Shown piece by piece: positions 43,443-56,275 of a stretch of DNA of 64,000 bases. Each line of letters opens with the position of its first letter. Position 1 is the first letter of the stretch. Origin of the DNA: Hemerocallis citrina (Eukaryota; Streptophyta; Magnoliopsida; Asparagales; Asphodelaceae); NCBI GenBank assembly GCA_017893485.1, contig CM030358.1, positions 252,195,228 to 252,259,227 of the forward strand, in the 5' to 3' direction. Position numbers and translations under genes: made by a program. The notes beneath the pieces are model-generated. The model was not told where the DNA came from, ran no database searches, and saw only the letters and a program-made list of their open reading frames with translations.

Positions 43443-46400
43443 ATGTGTTATGTAACAGGAGAACTTTATTTGAATGGAAAGAAAGTTGTTGTTTTGTTCG
43501 ATACTGGGTCCTCTCACACTTTTGTATCACCTAAGTTTGCTAAAGTCTTTGGAGTTGAACCGAAAGTCTTTCCAGGTAAGGTCTTAGCAGTAGCTACTCT
43601 ATCGGAGGAGACTTTAACCACTGATCGGTACTATGCAGACTGTGAGATCATGATTGGGGACAGAATTTTTGGGATTGATCTGATCGAGCTGAATGTCTTG
43701 GGAGTCGATGTTATCATTGGCATTGATTGGATGTCGGTGTACAGTGCAGACATCGAGTGTAAGATCAAGGAAGTAATAGTGAAGTCTCCAGGTGGTCCTG
43801 AAGTCACTTTCCAAGGGAAGAAGAGATGTTCAGGTTTGGTTGCAGCCATCAGCAAGAGGAATGTTCCTGTAGAGGTGCAGCAAATTCCGGTGGTTCGGGA
43901 TTATCCGACCGTATTCTTGGAAGATTTGCCTAGGTTACCCCCGCATCGTGATGTAGAGTTCAGCATCACTATTCAGCCAGGGAGTGCATCCTATTTCCAA
44001 GGCATCGTATAGGATGGAGCCTGTGGAGCAGGATGAAATCAAACAGCAGATTGAGGAACTGTTGGATAAAGGCATTATTCAACCGAGTGCGTCGCCTGGG
44101 GAGCACTGGTGCTGTTGGTAAAGAAGAAGGATGGTTCGATAAGGATGTGCATCGATTACCGAGAGCTGAATACACTGTTCAGAACAAATATCCTATTCCA
44201 CGAATTGACGACCTGTTCGATCGTTTACAAGGAACAGCTGTTTTTTCCAAGATAGATCTTCGATCAGGATACCATCAGGTTCGAGTGAAGACTAAAGATG
44301 TGCATAAGACTGCATTCAGAACTCAACATGGGCATTACGAATTCTTAGTTATGCTGTTTGGAGTAACGAATGCACCTGCAATCTTCATGGATATGATGAA
44401 CAGAGTTCTGAGGCCGTTTATTGATTTTTTCGTCGTGGTGTTTATCGACGATATCCTTGTGTACTCCAAGTCGGAGGAGGAGCACACAGAGCATCTGGCT
44501 GCAGTTTTGAAGAAGCTCCAGGAGCATGAGTTATATGCCAAGTTGTCCAAGTGCAATTTCTGGAAATCTGAGGTGGCATTCCTGGGTCACATCCTTTCTA
44601 AGGAAGGAGTGGCAACTGATCCGCAGAAGATAGATGCGGTGAAGGATTGGTCAAGGCCTACTACAGTGAAGGAAATCATGAGTTTCCTCGGACTAACTGG
44701 ATACTACAGGAGGTTCATTCAGGGCTATGCTCAGATAGCCGTGCTGCTCACTGGTTTGACCAAGAAGAATGTGAACTTCAAGTAGACAGAACAGTGCGAG
44801 GCAAGCTTTCAGGAGTTGAAAGAGAAGTTGACTACTGCTCCTATTTTAGCTTTGCCTAGAGTAGGTGTTGAGTATGATGTCTACAGCGATGCTTCACATC
44901 GTAGGCTTGGTTGTGTCTTAATGCAAGAGGGGAAAGTATTCGCTTATTGGTCTAGGAAACTAAGACCGCAGGAGAAGAATTATCCGACTCATGATCTAGA
45001 GTTGGCTACGATTATCTTCTCCTTAAAGCAATGGAGACACTACGTGTATGGTGAGAAGCTGGACATTTACACGGACCATAAAAGCTTGAAGTATATCTAT
45101 CAGCAGAAAGACCTGAATCTGAGGCAACGGAGATGGCCGGAAGTACTTGAAGACATTCATCCAGAGATTAAGTACCATCCTGGGAAGGCTAATGTTGTTG
45201 CTGATGCACTTAGCCATAAGAGCAGTCTGGCTAGTTTGATTACAACTCAGAGGCGTCTTGAAGAAGAGTTGGATTGGGCTGGTATTGAAGTTGTTCTGCA
45301 AGGCTTGAGATCATCTTTAGCTCAGTTGAGGCTCCAACCAACGCTGAATGAAAGGATTATCACAAGTCAGAAGGAAGATGCAGAGATTCAGAAGATGAAG
45401 GAGCAGGTTGGTGCTGGCAGGTTTTCAGTATTTCAGATCAGGGATGAAGTGTTGTGGCTTGGAGAGAGGCTATATGTTCCGGATCAAGCAGAAGTGCGGG
45501 AGAGTATTCATCAGGAGGCACATGCTAATCTTTTGTCTTTACATCCTGGGAGTACCAAGATGTATAAGGACATTAGGAAACATTTATGGTGGTCAGGTTT
45601 GAAGTGAGATGTGGCCGAGTTCGTAGCGAAGTGTGAGATCTGTCAGCAGGTCAAGGTCGAGAATCAGAATCTCGGAGGCCTATTGCAACCATTACCTATT
45701 CCGAAATGGAAGTGGGATAACATCAGTATGGATTTCAACACGGGTTTGCCCAAGAGTTCAAAGGGCAATGATGCGATTTGGGTCATAGACTATCGACTAA
45801 CCAAGTTTGCTCACTTCTTGGCGATGAAACTCACTTCGTTTATGGACAAGTTGGCCAAGCTATATGTTGGAGAGATCGTCAGGCTTCATGGTGTTCCGTT
45901 AACCATTGTGTCTGATCGAGATACGCGGTTTACTTTGTATTTCTGGAGGAGTCTTCAGACAGCTCTAGGTACCAAGATGGATTTCAGCAGTGCATTTCAC
46001 CTTCAGACCGATGGGCAGACCTAGAGAGTCAACCTTATTCTTAAGGATATACTTCGGTGTTGTGTTCTAGATTTTGGAGGCAGTTGGGAAAGGCATCTAG
46101 CTCTGGTGGAGTTTGCCTACAACAACAGTTTTCATACTAGTATTGGGATGGCACCGTACGAAGTTCTGTCTGGCAGGAAGTGCAGAATACCTGTTTGTTG
46201 GTTTGAAATTGGGAAGCGGCAGATGTTTGGACCTGAGATTGTGCAGCAGACCTCTGAAAAGATCGATCTAATCAGGAAGAGGTTGGTGGATGCTCAGAGT
46301 AGGCAGAAGTGCTATGTAGACAACCGGATGAGGGACCTTGAGTTTGAGGTAGTGACCTTGTCTTTCTGAAAGTTTCACCTAGCAAAGGTATGTTTCGTTT

Positions 46401-46768
46401 CAGCAGAGGTGGGAAGTTAGCCCCAAGGTTCATAGGCCCGTACACGATATTGAAGCGGTTTCGGAAAACTGCTTACCGGTTGGAGTTGCCGGAAGAGTTG
46501 TCTCAAGTGCACAATGTCGTCTATGTGTCTATGCTGAGAGGGTACATTCCAGATCCGAGTCACCATTTGCCCGAAGTTGCCGGAGGGTTTGCAGTTGGAA
46601 CTGAGTTACATTGAGCTTCCGGTTGAGATTGTCGATCGTCGGGAGAAAGTCTTGAGGAACAAGACGATACCGATAGTCAAAGTAGTCTAGAGAAACCAGT
46701 TGGTTGAAGATGCTACATAGGAATCCGAGGAGAGGATGATGAAAGATCATTGTAAGCACTTTGTTTGA
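43443..46768 (+). pseudogene. chromovirus pol: protease, RT, RNase H, integrase, chromodomain (broken)
   Basis: Domains in order: protease with LFDTGSSHTFVS (about 43493); reverse transcriptase with LRSGYHQVRV, FLVMLFGVTNAP and the catalytic FIDDILVYSKS (about 44443); RNase H with YSDASHRRLGCVLMQ and YTDHKSLKYI; integrase zinc finger (HANLLSLHPG, CEICQQVK) and catalytic core (MDFNTGLPKS, VSDRDTRF, HLQTDGQT). C-terminal segments are APRFIGPYTILKRF and LRGYIPDPSHHL, then a chromodomain (ELPVEIVDRREKVLRNKTIP, then NQLVEDAT). Damage: frameshifts near 43985, 44100 and 44168; stops at 44783, 45605, 46022, 46376, 46689 and 46719. The stop at 46022 replaces the third catalytic acidic residue (Glu) of integrase. 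The element cannot transpose by itself. Confidence 0.95.
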
Positions 46769-46852
46769 TTTGTATCTTCTTTTCTTTTCTTATCTTCTTA
46801 TTGTATTTCTGTTTTCTCTCTCTTTAAGTGTAGTTCCGGGGACGGAACTATT

Positions 46853-46867
46853 CTAAGGAGGGAGTGT
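46853..46867 (+). other. chromovirus polypurine tract
   Basis: TAAGGAGGGAGTGT directly precedes the 3' LTR start TGTAACATCC. Confidence 0.85.
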
Positions 46868-49800
46868 TGTAACATCCTGATTTTTTTTTTTATAAAGAGT
46901 TTGTTGACTTTTACGTGTTTTGCACGAATAATTTCATATGCATTTTTCTAGAAAATTATTTCTTTATAACATGAAACAATAATTACTTCAAGTCTTTCTC
47001 TTTATTTTCTAAAAAACCTATTTTTAAAAGCCTAATAAAATCCTAGGCCTAATTATCTCTTTCTAGCTCACCATAATTAATTAATTTATTTATGTAGACT
47101 AATCTAGTAGACAATTAAATAAATTTCATGAACAAACTTATAATGGGGGGGTACCAGTATTGCATGTGCATGGTGCACTTAGGGGTGTAGGCCGGATTTC
47201 ACAAAGAGAGAGGGAGAGATGGGAGTAGTGGGGAGGTGGTTGCTCCATCATGGGTAGTTGCTACAACTCCCTAACTCATCATATCTCTTGATCCTTAACT
47301 ATTTGGACTAATCCTAGCCTTCCATTTGCACTCAAAATTTGTAAAAATACCCCCCCTTTACACGCTTCATTCTTGCACCTAAAATTTGTAAAGAAAGAAA
47401 GGAAGAAAAGAAAATTAGTGAGTAAAAAAAATTACGAGAGAGTTGCGAGTTTAAAAGATTGAGAGTTAAGTTTTGTGTGTTCCTCATCCCATTGTTGGCC
47501 GTCCTACCATTTGAGCAAGAAGGAAGGAGTTCAAACACAATTCAAGCTAGGAGTAGAAGTCAAATTGGTGGCTCAATCTAGGAGGAGAAGGCTTTATTTG
47601 TTCATTCTAGGAGACTTTAGAAATTTTTGTTATTTCTCTCCATTAAAGGTAGGTGATTTTCTCGAACTTCTAACTAGATACCATGCTAGGAAATTGTTTG
47701 ATAAAATTGAGAAGAAAACCCTAATTAAATTAGCCATATGTTGTGAAAATGAGACAAATTGCAAACGGTTTGACTGCTTGTTAAAAAGAATGCTAATTCA
47801 TACAAATTGTGATTGTTATCTTAGAAATTACCATGCTACCACGATTTATATGTTCGATATGTGCTAAATTGAGAAATTGTGCTTGTATGATTAATTAATT
47901 GAATGAGAACCATCGAAATGTGAATCGCATAATTTGACTTGATAATGGCATGAAAAAGGAGATTTTGTTGTAGTAATGATTGTATAATAATAACAAAAAT
48001 AATAAAAGAGATCTATGAAAAGTTTGAGTGCAAAATTATAAAGAAACTACACTTGTATGCGCATTTTCAAAATTGTAGATAACAATATATGTAGAGAGAA
48101 AAATTGTACTTTTGTGTCAAAAATTAAGTTTTATTTTACTGATATATTGTAAATGCATAAAAACTATATTCTAGAATTTTAGAATACAATTGGAGAAGAA
48201 AAGAGTTTAAAATTACTTGTTTTTATAAAAATTCGAAAAAGACAGAGACTCGAATTATAACTCCTAAAATCCAAACCATATCAGGTTAGTCGCTTGGACT
48301 TATTGGTCTTTGGGTGCACTTGGGTTCGGTTATTGTAGCTTTCGGGTTGGTCTTTGGTTGTGGGTTCGAAACTGGGCAGAGCCCTTTTGTTTTCAAAATC
48401 TTTTTTAAAATCTGAAACCCGAAAAGTTGACTTACATTTAATTAGGCCCCTTTCATATCGTGTTGGCGTCTTGGGCTTTCTGGTCTTCGGTTGCGCCACA
48501 GTGCGTTCACTGTAGCGGGGCGGGTGTGCCTTTGGGTCTCGGGTTCGAAACCTAGGATTGGTTTTTTTCATTTTTTTTATATATATTTTAATGTTTTTGA
48601 ACTTTAAAAATTCTGGAAGAAATATTCTAATTATTCTAAAAATATATGGACTTCATGAAAAATATTTTTACAATGTTTGGCTTAATAAAAAGAGATTTAG
48701 AAGCAAAAATTGAGTAGAGATTATTAAAAGAATCCCATAAAATTGGTACTTGTATGAATAAAAATTTGATTACTTCCATAAGAGAATTCAACTAAAATTT
48801 ATAAAAGAGGATCTTGTATGAAAAAAATTGAAGTGGTTTATTTATGGAATTTTTTTGATTAATTTGTGCAAGTTTTGCATTTTTAAAGTTAAAAGAAAAA
48901 TATAATTGTGACCTTCTTGGACCAAATAAAGGGGAATAATTGTGTGAGAATTAAATGAATTTATTGAGATTAATCTTCAATGAAAAAGATATAAATCAAA
49001 ATTGAACTTTGTGTATGAAATTGATTCATAGAAAAGAAATGGAAATCATGTGGAATTATGAAAAAGCCTTTATGAGTATGAAAACTCAATTTTTTGATTA
49101 TTAAGTGAAATTGAAAACTTGAGTGTAACTAAGCCTCATATCGGCAATGAAAGAATTTGTTGAGAAAAGATTTGAAATGAAAAAACCAAGATTTGGGTCG
49201 TGTTATATAAATGGTTAAGACCGGTATAGTAGGAGTGCTAACTCTAGAGGATTGATTTTATTCATGATTCAAATAAATTAAGGACTAGACACATAGTGGA
49301 GATGTGATAAAAGTAAGAGAAAAATATGAGTATGAGGGCCATTGGATTGGCGGCGTGAGAGTATTCACAGGATGTCCCATGATGCGTCATGAATAGGGCG
49401 TGGATACTACTCCGGAGTACCGTCCCGGTGACGATGCTTATGAGGTGATCTAGTGACTACGGGTGGTGCCATGTCTATGGTAGGTGGTGAATTGACCACA
49501 GGATGCCTGCATGATGAGTCATGTGTCAGTGCGTGGGATTCTCTCTAGGGTGCCTGGACGTGGGCTCGTAACTCATAGAACACCTAGGATACTTACCGTA
49601 GTTACCATAGTAGACTAATTCATGGCGAGGGATTGAACCCTACAAGATGAAGAACGATTAAGGGCTTGCCCTCGGACCTGTATAGTATGGGCTGCATAGA
49701 CTCTGAACAAGTGCGCATTAGTGTCATATAATGTAAACAACTGCATTAAGGACTAAGTGCCCATTCACAACACGACATCAATAGGATAGTTCCCGTAGTT

Positions 49801-50130
49801 CTGTTTGTGACAAGTTTGTGCTTTCTAAGTCAGCGAAAATTGATGTATTATATCCTAGCGTCGGTTGAATGAACTTACGTGCCTACAGTTTCTATACAGG
49901 ATAAAGTGATTGACAAGATTAAAAGTATGTATGCTGCTTAAAGAATGATTCAAGTGTTGTATATTTTTATTCATGTAATTGTTGTAATTTTCTTCCACTA
50001 TATAAGTGTAATATAAATGTAACTCTGATGTAACAAAAAAATTTTAATTTCTTGTAAAATTGTACGAAGAGAAGTGTAAAGATCCAGTGGAATTTCGAAT
50101 TCAGTCTTATTTGGAATTCGGGGTGTTACT
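46868..50130 (+). repeat. 3' LTR of the chromovirus (3263 bp)
   Basis: Starts TGTAACATCCTGATTTTT and ends GGAATTCGGGGTGTTACT; the last base is T where the 5' LTR has A. Otherwise closely similar to 38331-41679 apart from the two deletions noted there. Confidence 0.93.
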
Positions 50131-50805
50131 GGTTATGTCAAATCTCTTGCTTTTCTATTACTTGAGTAGCAGTGATGTATTGCTAGATACCGCTCACTAT
50201 TTGTAACACTAGAATATGATTTTAGTATTACTGTCAACATAATAGGAACCTACAGGGTCACACACTTAGAATAGATCGAAATTGGATTTAAATTCATGAG
50301 ATAAATTTAATTGGGAATCCTAGTAAGACTTGGACTCCTGACATGGTTTGGTAATTAATTAAATTAAATGGGCCAACTAAAGTTCAAAGACCCACACACG
50401 AATTTGACCCAGGTCAGATTGTGAGCCAACAATCTCATTACTCTCTTAGGGTTGATTTTCTACATCTATATATATGATATGTATCCGTGGAAAAGAAATA
50501 GTTGAGAAAAACCCTAGTCCTCACAGAAATTGTGAGAGAGAGACCGTGAGGAACATTCCCTTCCCGCAGCTAGCACCGCGATGTAAGGGAAAGCTTGATT
50601 TGATCCATTCGTGTGAATATCGTAGAGGCACAGCGACATTGCAGTGTTGTAATCGGCATACTGTGGAGACAGCAGACCCATCTTTAAGGTATAACTTCTA
50701 AACATGATTTATAGTTTTCGCATGGATCCATGGCTAGGTTTCGATAAAAAAATTTATAATTTTTCTGCTGTGTATTTAATCTGAGATTACCATCGAAACC
50801 TAACA

Positions 50806-50998
50806 CCCTGTATGGTAGTTTACCGCTACATGCTCTCTAAGATATATGCCTGAGATGGAGCTAAGGGTCGTACTCTAGTAGTGAGACCAATGGTAGTATG
50901 CTAGCAGAATTATGGTACTCCACTCCACATCGGCTAGAAAAAAACGTTCATGTATGTCCCGAGCTTAGCGAGGACGCTAAGTCTTAAAGGGGGTTGAA
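50806..50998 (+). other. 3' end of a second TRIM-like internal region with polypurine tract
   Basis: Shares CCACATCGGCT, then CTTAGCGAGGACGCTAAGTC and TTAAAGGGGGTTGAA with the end of the TRIM internal region at 18140-18224. This is followed by TGTAATACCGCG, like the TRIM LTR start TGTAATACCCTG. Its 5' LTR was not found. Confidence 0.55.
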
Positions 50999-51499
50999 TG
51001 TAATACCGCGAATTGTTAGTGGGCTTGATTTATGTGGGCCTAAGAGATTGGTTGGCTGCATGACACAAGCCCAGGTTGTGTGCATACATGACATGCATAT
51101 AAGGTGTTTGATGAAATATTTGAATGAAGGATAGAAAATAATATAATCAGAATTAAGTTTAGTCCCACATAGCTGGTAAGAATGAATGTATAAGTGTATA
51201 TATTAGGTTGCCAATGATCCAAAGGGTAAGTTACCACAGGTAATAGCACTATTGGTGAGGTTATGCCCTGTGGTGGGGTTGTGGTTAGGTTTGTAGCCGT
51301 GTAAGGCACGTAAACACCTACACTTGGTGGAAACAGAGAATGGTATTCGACCAATGACGGCAATGCAGCTATATATGGGCATATTCTGGGTAATCTGTTT
51401 TGATCTCGTCTTTGACTCCAAGTTAGATCGTACTCCTATCGCGTGGCTCTCTCTTCAGGATATATCAGACAGTTATTGTATCAAAACTAAACTTAGGGT
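50999..51499 (+). repeat. possible TRIM-like LTR (right boundary unknown)
   Basis: Begins TGTAATACCGCGAATTG after a polypurine tract and contains TTTAGTCCCACATAGCTGG, a motif common in plant TRIM and copia LTRs. Beyond the first bases it is unlike the LTR at 18225. A TGGTATTCGACC near 51341 might be a decayed primer site. Uncertain. Confidence 0.35.
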
Positions 51500-51812
51500 T
51501 TCTCTAGATCTTTGTATATATTGTAATTACCTCAATGAGAGGTGTAGTGCTTCACTAAGAGTACTCCGTTGTAAACAAAAAATTATCTTCTAGTGAGGCT
51601 TGAGAGATAGATAGGTTCTTAATGAGAGTTTATCTTACAATCTTCTCTAGTTGAATAATATCTTTCGTATTTTTCTCCGGATTAGGGTTTGCCCAAACCG
51701 GGCGAAGATTGTGTGTTTTGTGTGCTTGGTTTGATCTCTTGTTTGATTGTTCATTTGATCTGTTATCGCTTCTTGCTCCTAGCTCCAACTCTACTACACC
51801 AATCTCCTAACA
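51500..51812 (+). repeat. copia LTR 3' fragment
   Basis: Closely parallels the last third of the copia LTR at 23700-24033 (ATTATCTTCTAGTGAG, TAGTTGAATAATATCT, GGTTTGCCCAAAC, TTGTTCAT) and ends CTCCTAACA. Its upstream half is not homologous to that LTR, so it is either a related subfamily or a recombinant. Confidence 0.6.
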
Positions 51813-52461
51813 TATCTACCATAGGTCCTCAACTATTCCTTTCTACGTTGTATGGATTGCTTAAGACTATACTTTTCGGATATGGAAGAGATTCTTCATT
51901 TTTCTCCCAAAACAGATATGCATCCGAAGAATCTCCTTTATGAGCTTTGAAATAGAATTGTGTATCGAGGAAGCCATCCACTAGATCTGATGATTATAAT
52001 TGATTAGATATAGGAAATCCTAACTATAAATTAGGGGTTTGTAGGATTTTTTTTTCACTTTTCATGACAGATTGAAGGGGAAAAGTCCATGACAACATGT
52101 AGGTTTATCTTTATTTGAACGAACTTTGAAATTTAGTTTTATTTTCAGAATGCGGGGACTGGGGTGTCAACACTAGCTAACTTAGCTAAGAAGACATTTC
52201 AAAACTCATATCTCGACAATTTGAAATAAAAATTCACATCACCAGATATGATATACTCCTTCAAAAACAAGTGTGTGTGAAGTTTCAAGAATTCAGTGAG
52301 ATTTAATTGTTATCATGCAACATAAAAATTGACGTTTCATAAATAGTATTAAAATTGTTCTATTTTTAGGTTGCATGATGAGTGATAAAAACTAGTTGAG
52401 TTCAAATTTTGAACACAAATAGTTTTGTAATGTTGATCACATCTAACTATTTCCATTATCA
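51813..52461. other. unassigned AT-rich sequence, no gene
   Basis: A short plus-strand open frame at 51815-51943 (ending RDSSFFSQNRYASEESPL) reads like protein but matches no family known to me. Nothing else stands out. Confidence 0.35.
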
Positions 52462-54974
52462 TTTTTATTTTTTTGAAGTAAAAGATGGCCAAAGCCCACC
52501 CATTTCATTAGTGAGGTTAGGAAAAAAAAAAAAAAAAAAAACTACAACAAGTACAAATAATTACATCGGAACCATCTCAGAAACAACTAACCAAAATAAC
52601 TGCATCATAGTGGAACTCCAGATACATAAAAAACTCATGGTTAAGAAAGATGTTCGACATCACAATAGGAACATGCTTCCTGATAAATCGGTCGACACCA
52701 TGACTCCTCTCCATCCTATTTTCTAGGTCCTGGCCAGTCTAAGGGTCATCCAATCTTAGGTGCTTCCTCGCCCCCACATGTCCTGCCTAGGCATCAACAA
52801 AAGAGAAGAGTTTATGCAACATTGAAGAAAATCTAGGATGGTTATTCTTACAACAGATGTGATTACGAACCAACCACAGGGTTCACAAGGTAGCACCAAG
52901 CACAATATATATCCCATGTCCTCCTCTCCCCAAGTCTAATAACTTCAACACTACCCCATTTTTCCCACAGAGGTCGTAGAATCCGGTGTTTGGGTTAAAC
53001 TAAATCTCCGACATGCTACTTCCCATGTGAACTTGGCTCTAGAGCACCCAATTAAGATTTGTTTCGTGTCCTCATCCAAATTGCATCTAGTGCACTTTGT
53101 GTTAAGAGGAACATTTCTAATTCTAAGATTGACATCGGAAGGAATAGAGTTCTGTGTGACCAGTCACATGAAGGCATGCACTTTTAGGGGTGCTTCCGCT
53201 TTCCAAAACACTCTTGTCTCACTTTCTCTCAGACCTTCGTTGTTCAACCATCTACACAAAGATCTGACTGTGAATTGGCCATTTGGCACCATTGTCAAAA
53301 TATGGTCGTCTCGTTCCTCTTTAAGGATAATGTTGGCCTCAGAGATCTTCCCTCTAACGGTCTGAAGTTGCTGATACTCCCTATTTAATGAGTGGAGGAA
53401 TTTTAGTTTTAGACATTCATGTCAAATGACGTTTGAGACCAAAGCAACTTTATGTGAAGTTGCCTGAAGAGACATGTGAATGCATTTTCTAGTGATACCC
53501 AATCCAGCCATCAATCTTTCCAAATCCTAGTCTCCAAGCCATTATGAACTGTGCAAGTGATGTTTGTGAAAAAGACCTCCCCCGTCTCCGAAATTCCTCG
53601 ACACATATTACAGATTCTGGTCGTCTTACCTCTTACTCCAAACTTTACCCTCCTTCATTTGCGATGAGTATAAAAAACTTACACCAAACCAGTTTGTTTC
53701 TTTCCCATCTTCCACCACCATTTGGATACTAACGCTTTATTCATTTCTTTTAGGATGATAATTCCCACTTTCCGAACTCTTTTCTCTTGCAAATCTTCTC
53801 CCATTTCACAAGAGGAATCCCATTTGCTTCGGAAGAGTTTCATTTCCATAAAAAGTTACGCCTCAAATGATCGATTCTCTTGATCAGCCAATTCAGAAGT
53901 TCATAGACAGACATATGGTACCTTGGGAGACTGCTGAGAACTGCGTTTATAACGACGATACTACCCCCTTAATGATAGATACTTACTATGCCATCTTGCA
54001 AGATGTTTCTCAACTTTCTCTATTAATGGTAGCCAGTATTCTTTCAATAACTTACCAGGTCTAATGGGTGTCCCGAGGCATTTCAGGGGAAAGTCTCTTA
54101 TCTTGCACCCTAATAAGAAGGATATGGTCTGACGCTCTATGTTTAGTTCAGGGACTATAGGTATGTGTTCGCTTTTATGAAAGTTAACAACCAATTCCCG
54201 AACAATCCTCGAAGCACTTGAGAAGAACTCCGATTGCCATAGCCTCCTCCATCGAGGTCGCCCCAAACATGAGGTACCATTTGCATATTGTAGGATGGAA
54301 GCTACGTCGTCCACACCATTCACCTTGAAACTATTGATGATACCATGTTCGCTACATCTTTTGGTCATCTATGTCAGTCCATCAGCGACTAAGGTGAATA
54401 GAAGTTGTGATAGAGGATCTCCTTGACGGAGCCCTCTACGGCACACCATTTCAGATCCAGACTCCCCATTTAAGCTGATGAAGGACTTCCCCTCATCGAT
54501 ACAACTCTTCATCCACCTTATCCATTTTTTTCGGAAACCTTTGCTCTACAGGGCTTCCAGAGCACATCCCATTCTACAGTGTCATAAACATTCTCAAAGT
54601 CTAGTTTAAGGATAAAACCATCTATCATATCCTTCACCCCCTAAAGATAATTTCCTTGGCTGAAGCAATGATGTCATGATATCTCTGCCTTTGATAAACC
54701 ACTCTGAGCTTCACCAATTACATCATTTAAGTGGGGAGCGAGTTTATTCGCAAGAATTTTGGTGATGATCTTGAATGAATTGTTAGGAAGGCTGATGATT
54801 TAAGCTCCCCAACACACCTAGTTAATGTCTTGTTTCTTGGGTATGAGTACTACATTCGTTTAATTAAGATGTTCCAAGTTGGCCATAGATTCAGATACTT
54901 CATCAGTTATCGACATAGAGTCAGTACGAATCACATACCAAAAATGTCTAAAGAAGAAAATCGGGAACCCATCA
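52462..54974 (-). pseudogene. L1-type LINE: reverse transcriptase and zf-RVT region
   Basis: On the minus strand I read, with frame changes, a non-LTR reverse transcriptase: DGFPIFFFRHFW, TNVVLIPKKQDI, ILANKLAPHLNDVIGEAQSG, ILKLDFENVYDTVEWD, LRQGDPLS, and then FKVNGVDDVASILQYANGTS, where the usual catalytic YADD box has become YANG. Further down is a zinc-binding zf-RVT region (APLKVHAFMWLVTQNSIPSD, NTKCTRCNLDEDT). The 3' end is an A-rich tail on the minus strand near 52462-52476 (CAAAAAAATAAAAATG). The 5' portion continues beyond an inserted LTR at 62770. Many stops make it dead. Confidence 0.85.
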
Positions 54975-54999
54975 TGTAATGGCCCAGAACTCATACACT

Positions 55000-56270
55000 G
55001 GAAAACTGTGACTTTTCCAAGACTGATACTTCAATGTAATAACATGAACACAGATAAACAACAAAAAATTAAAAAAATGTATTCATTAATGTTCATTTAC
55101 AACACGAAGGTTACATATCACATGAGACCCGCTCATTTACAATGAAAAAACCATAATGGACTTCAATGGTGCACATCTTGAGTGATGTCTTCACATCTAG
55201 GTCTCCGCCTCCATCGCATGAATCCCATTTACTCAATGTAAATCTGTGGGATCATCAGTTTGTGAGGCTGGCGTAAGGTTGGTGAAATCATCAATAATCT
55301 TGCTTGCTCCCAAACCACAAATCAATCATTTCAATATACAAGTAATTAAGAATTAATATAAATGAGTACAACAATCATGCAATAGTATGAGTGAACCTAG
55401 GCGGCTAACTGATGAAACAAGTTATTAATGTACTACAAAACAATCAAACTTCAATATACTATTCTAATGTAGTGCTTGTTTGGATAGATATGCTGCCCAT
55501 AAAACATAGTTTCCGAATGCAAGCTACTAATCGTTTTCTCCTCATTATAGGTACGATCGCTCGTCATGCAAAACCTAACCCTTGTGACTAGTATGAAAAA
55601 ACTTAAGCCCCGTGGGCCCCACCCCACACCTACCTACTATTTTGAATCTTACCCCTGACTTAGAACATTCTGTGCGCCTATTACTCTCCTGGAGTTTTAA
55701 AACATCCTAGAGCCTATCCATAATCACGGATCCGTGAGTCTTACCTCCCTACGGACCGTCTTGTCTAATCCCTAGATTAGAACATTCTGTGGATCTATCC
55801 TACGTCCTTAAGCAACCTTGGACCTATTCTCAGTCATGGGTAGTGTGAATCTCATATCACTTCCGACCTTGTCCTTGTCACTTTACCTTCTAGTACCTGG
55901 TTCTTAAGTGTAAGGCGTATAACCAAACTTACCGAGTCCTAGTGGTTCCGTTCCGAACTTATCTTTATAAACAAGGGTAGATCCATAATTGCTAGACACT
56001 TCCCTACGCCTACACTGGAGTTACAAAGCATACTGGACCCGAACCCCATGTAGGTAGTAGCATCAAAACCTCGGTGATCTCACCAAGTTACACAGGCACG
56101 CACTACAAATCACATGCACTTATGCAATTAGTCATCCTTTAGAGTATTTAGAATACAACTATCTACTATCGAAGTCAAATCACTAAAACATCATAAAAAC
56201 CGAAACCTCCTATGTTTAGGTCTGTTAGTTATAAAGGACCGATCTGGGCAATTAAACCCGTACTTGGGTT
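55000..56270. other. 3' part of the solo LTR, no gene
   Basis: No protein-like frame. Phrases such as TTAGAACATTCTGTG (about 55660 and 55780) and ACCTTGGACC repeat loosely, as in other Tekay-type LTRs here. Confidence 0.55.
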
Positions 56271-56275
56271 GAGGC

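Larger units (their letters stand above)
38331..50130 (+). mobile_element. Tekay-like Ty3/gypsy chromovirus, complete but decayed, TSD GGTTA
   Basis: 11.8 kb, flanked by GGTTA (38326-38330, 50131-50135). LTRs are about 3.3 kb, the primer site is for initiator Met tRNA, and there is an extra ORF, gag, pol with a C-terminal chromodomain, and a polypurine tract. The homologous empty site is present in reverse complement at about 56931-56960, where the same copia LTR lacks the insertion. Large LTRs, a Met primer site and the chromodomain support the Tekay/Del lineage. Confidence 0.93.
37487..50805 (+). mobile_element. copia-type LTR, copy 1, split by the chromovirus
   Basis: Begins TGTTTAGGTGTATGCCCTAG and ends CCATCGAAACCTAACA. 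Without the insertion (38331-50130 plus 5 bp) it is about 1514 bp and is clearly homologous along its length to 56276-57765 (1490 bp) in reverse orientation. No primer site or polypurine tract adjoins it, so it is probably a solo LTR. No 5-bp direct repeat flanks it (CCACA against CCCTG); instead related 25-bp GGTAGTCTACCGCCGCATG-type repeats lie on both sides. Confidence 0.8.

Noticed and set aside
53027..53365. Plus-strand 112-codon open frame
   Set aside because: It is the opposite strand of the LINE zf-RVT region, where the minus strand has recognisable motifs.
54879..55145. Plus-strand 88-codon open frame
   Set aside because: It crosses the LINE/LTR boundary at 54974 and is antisense to the LINE; it is not a gene.
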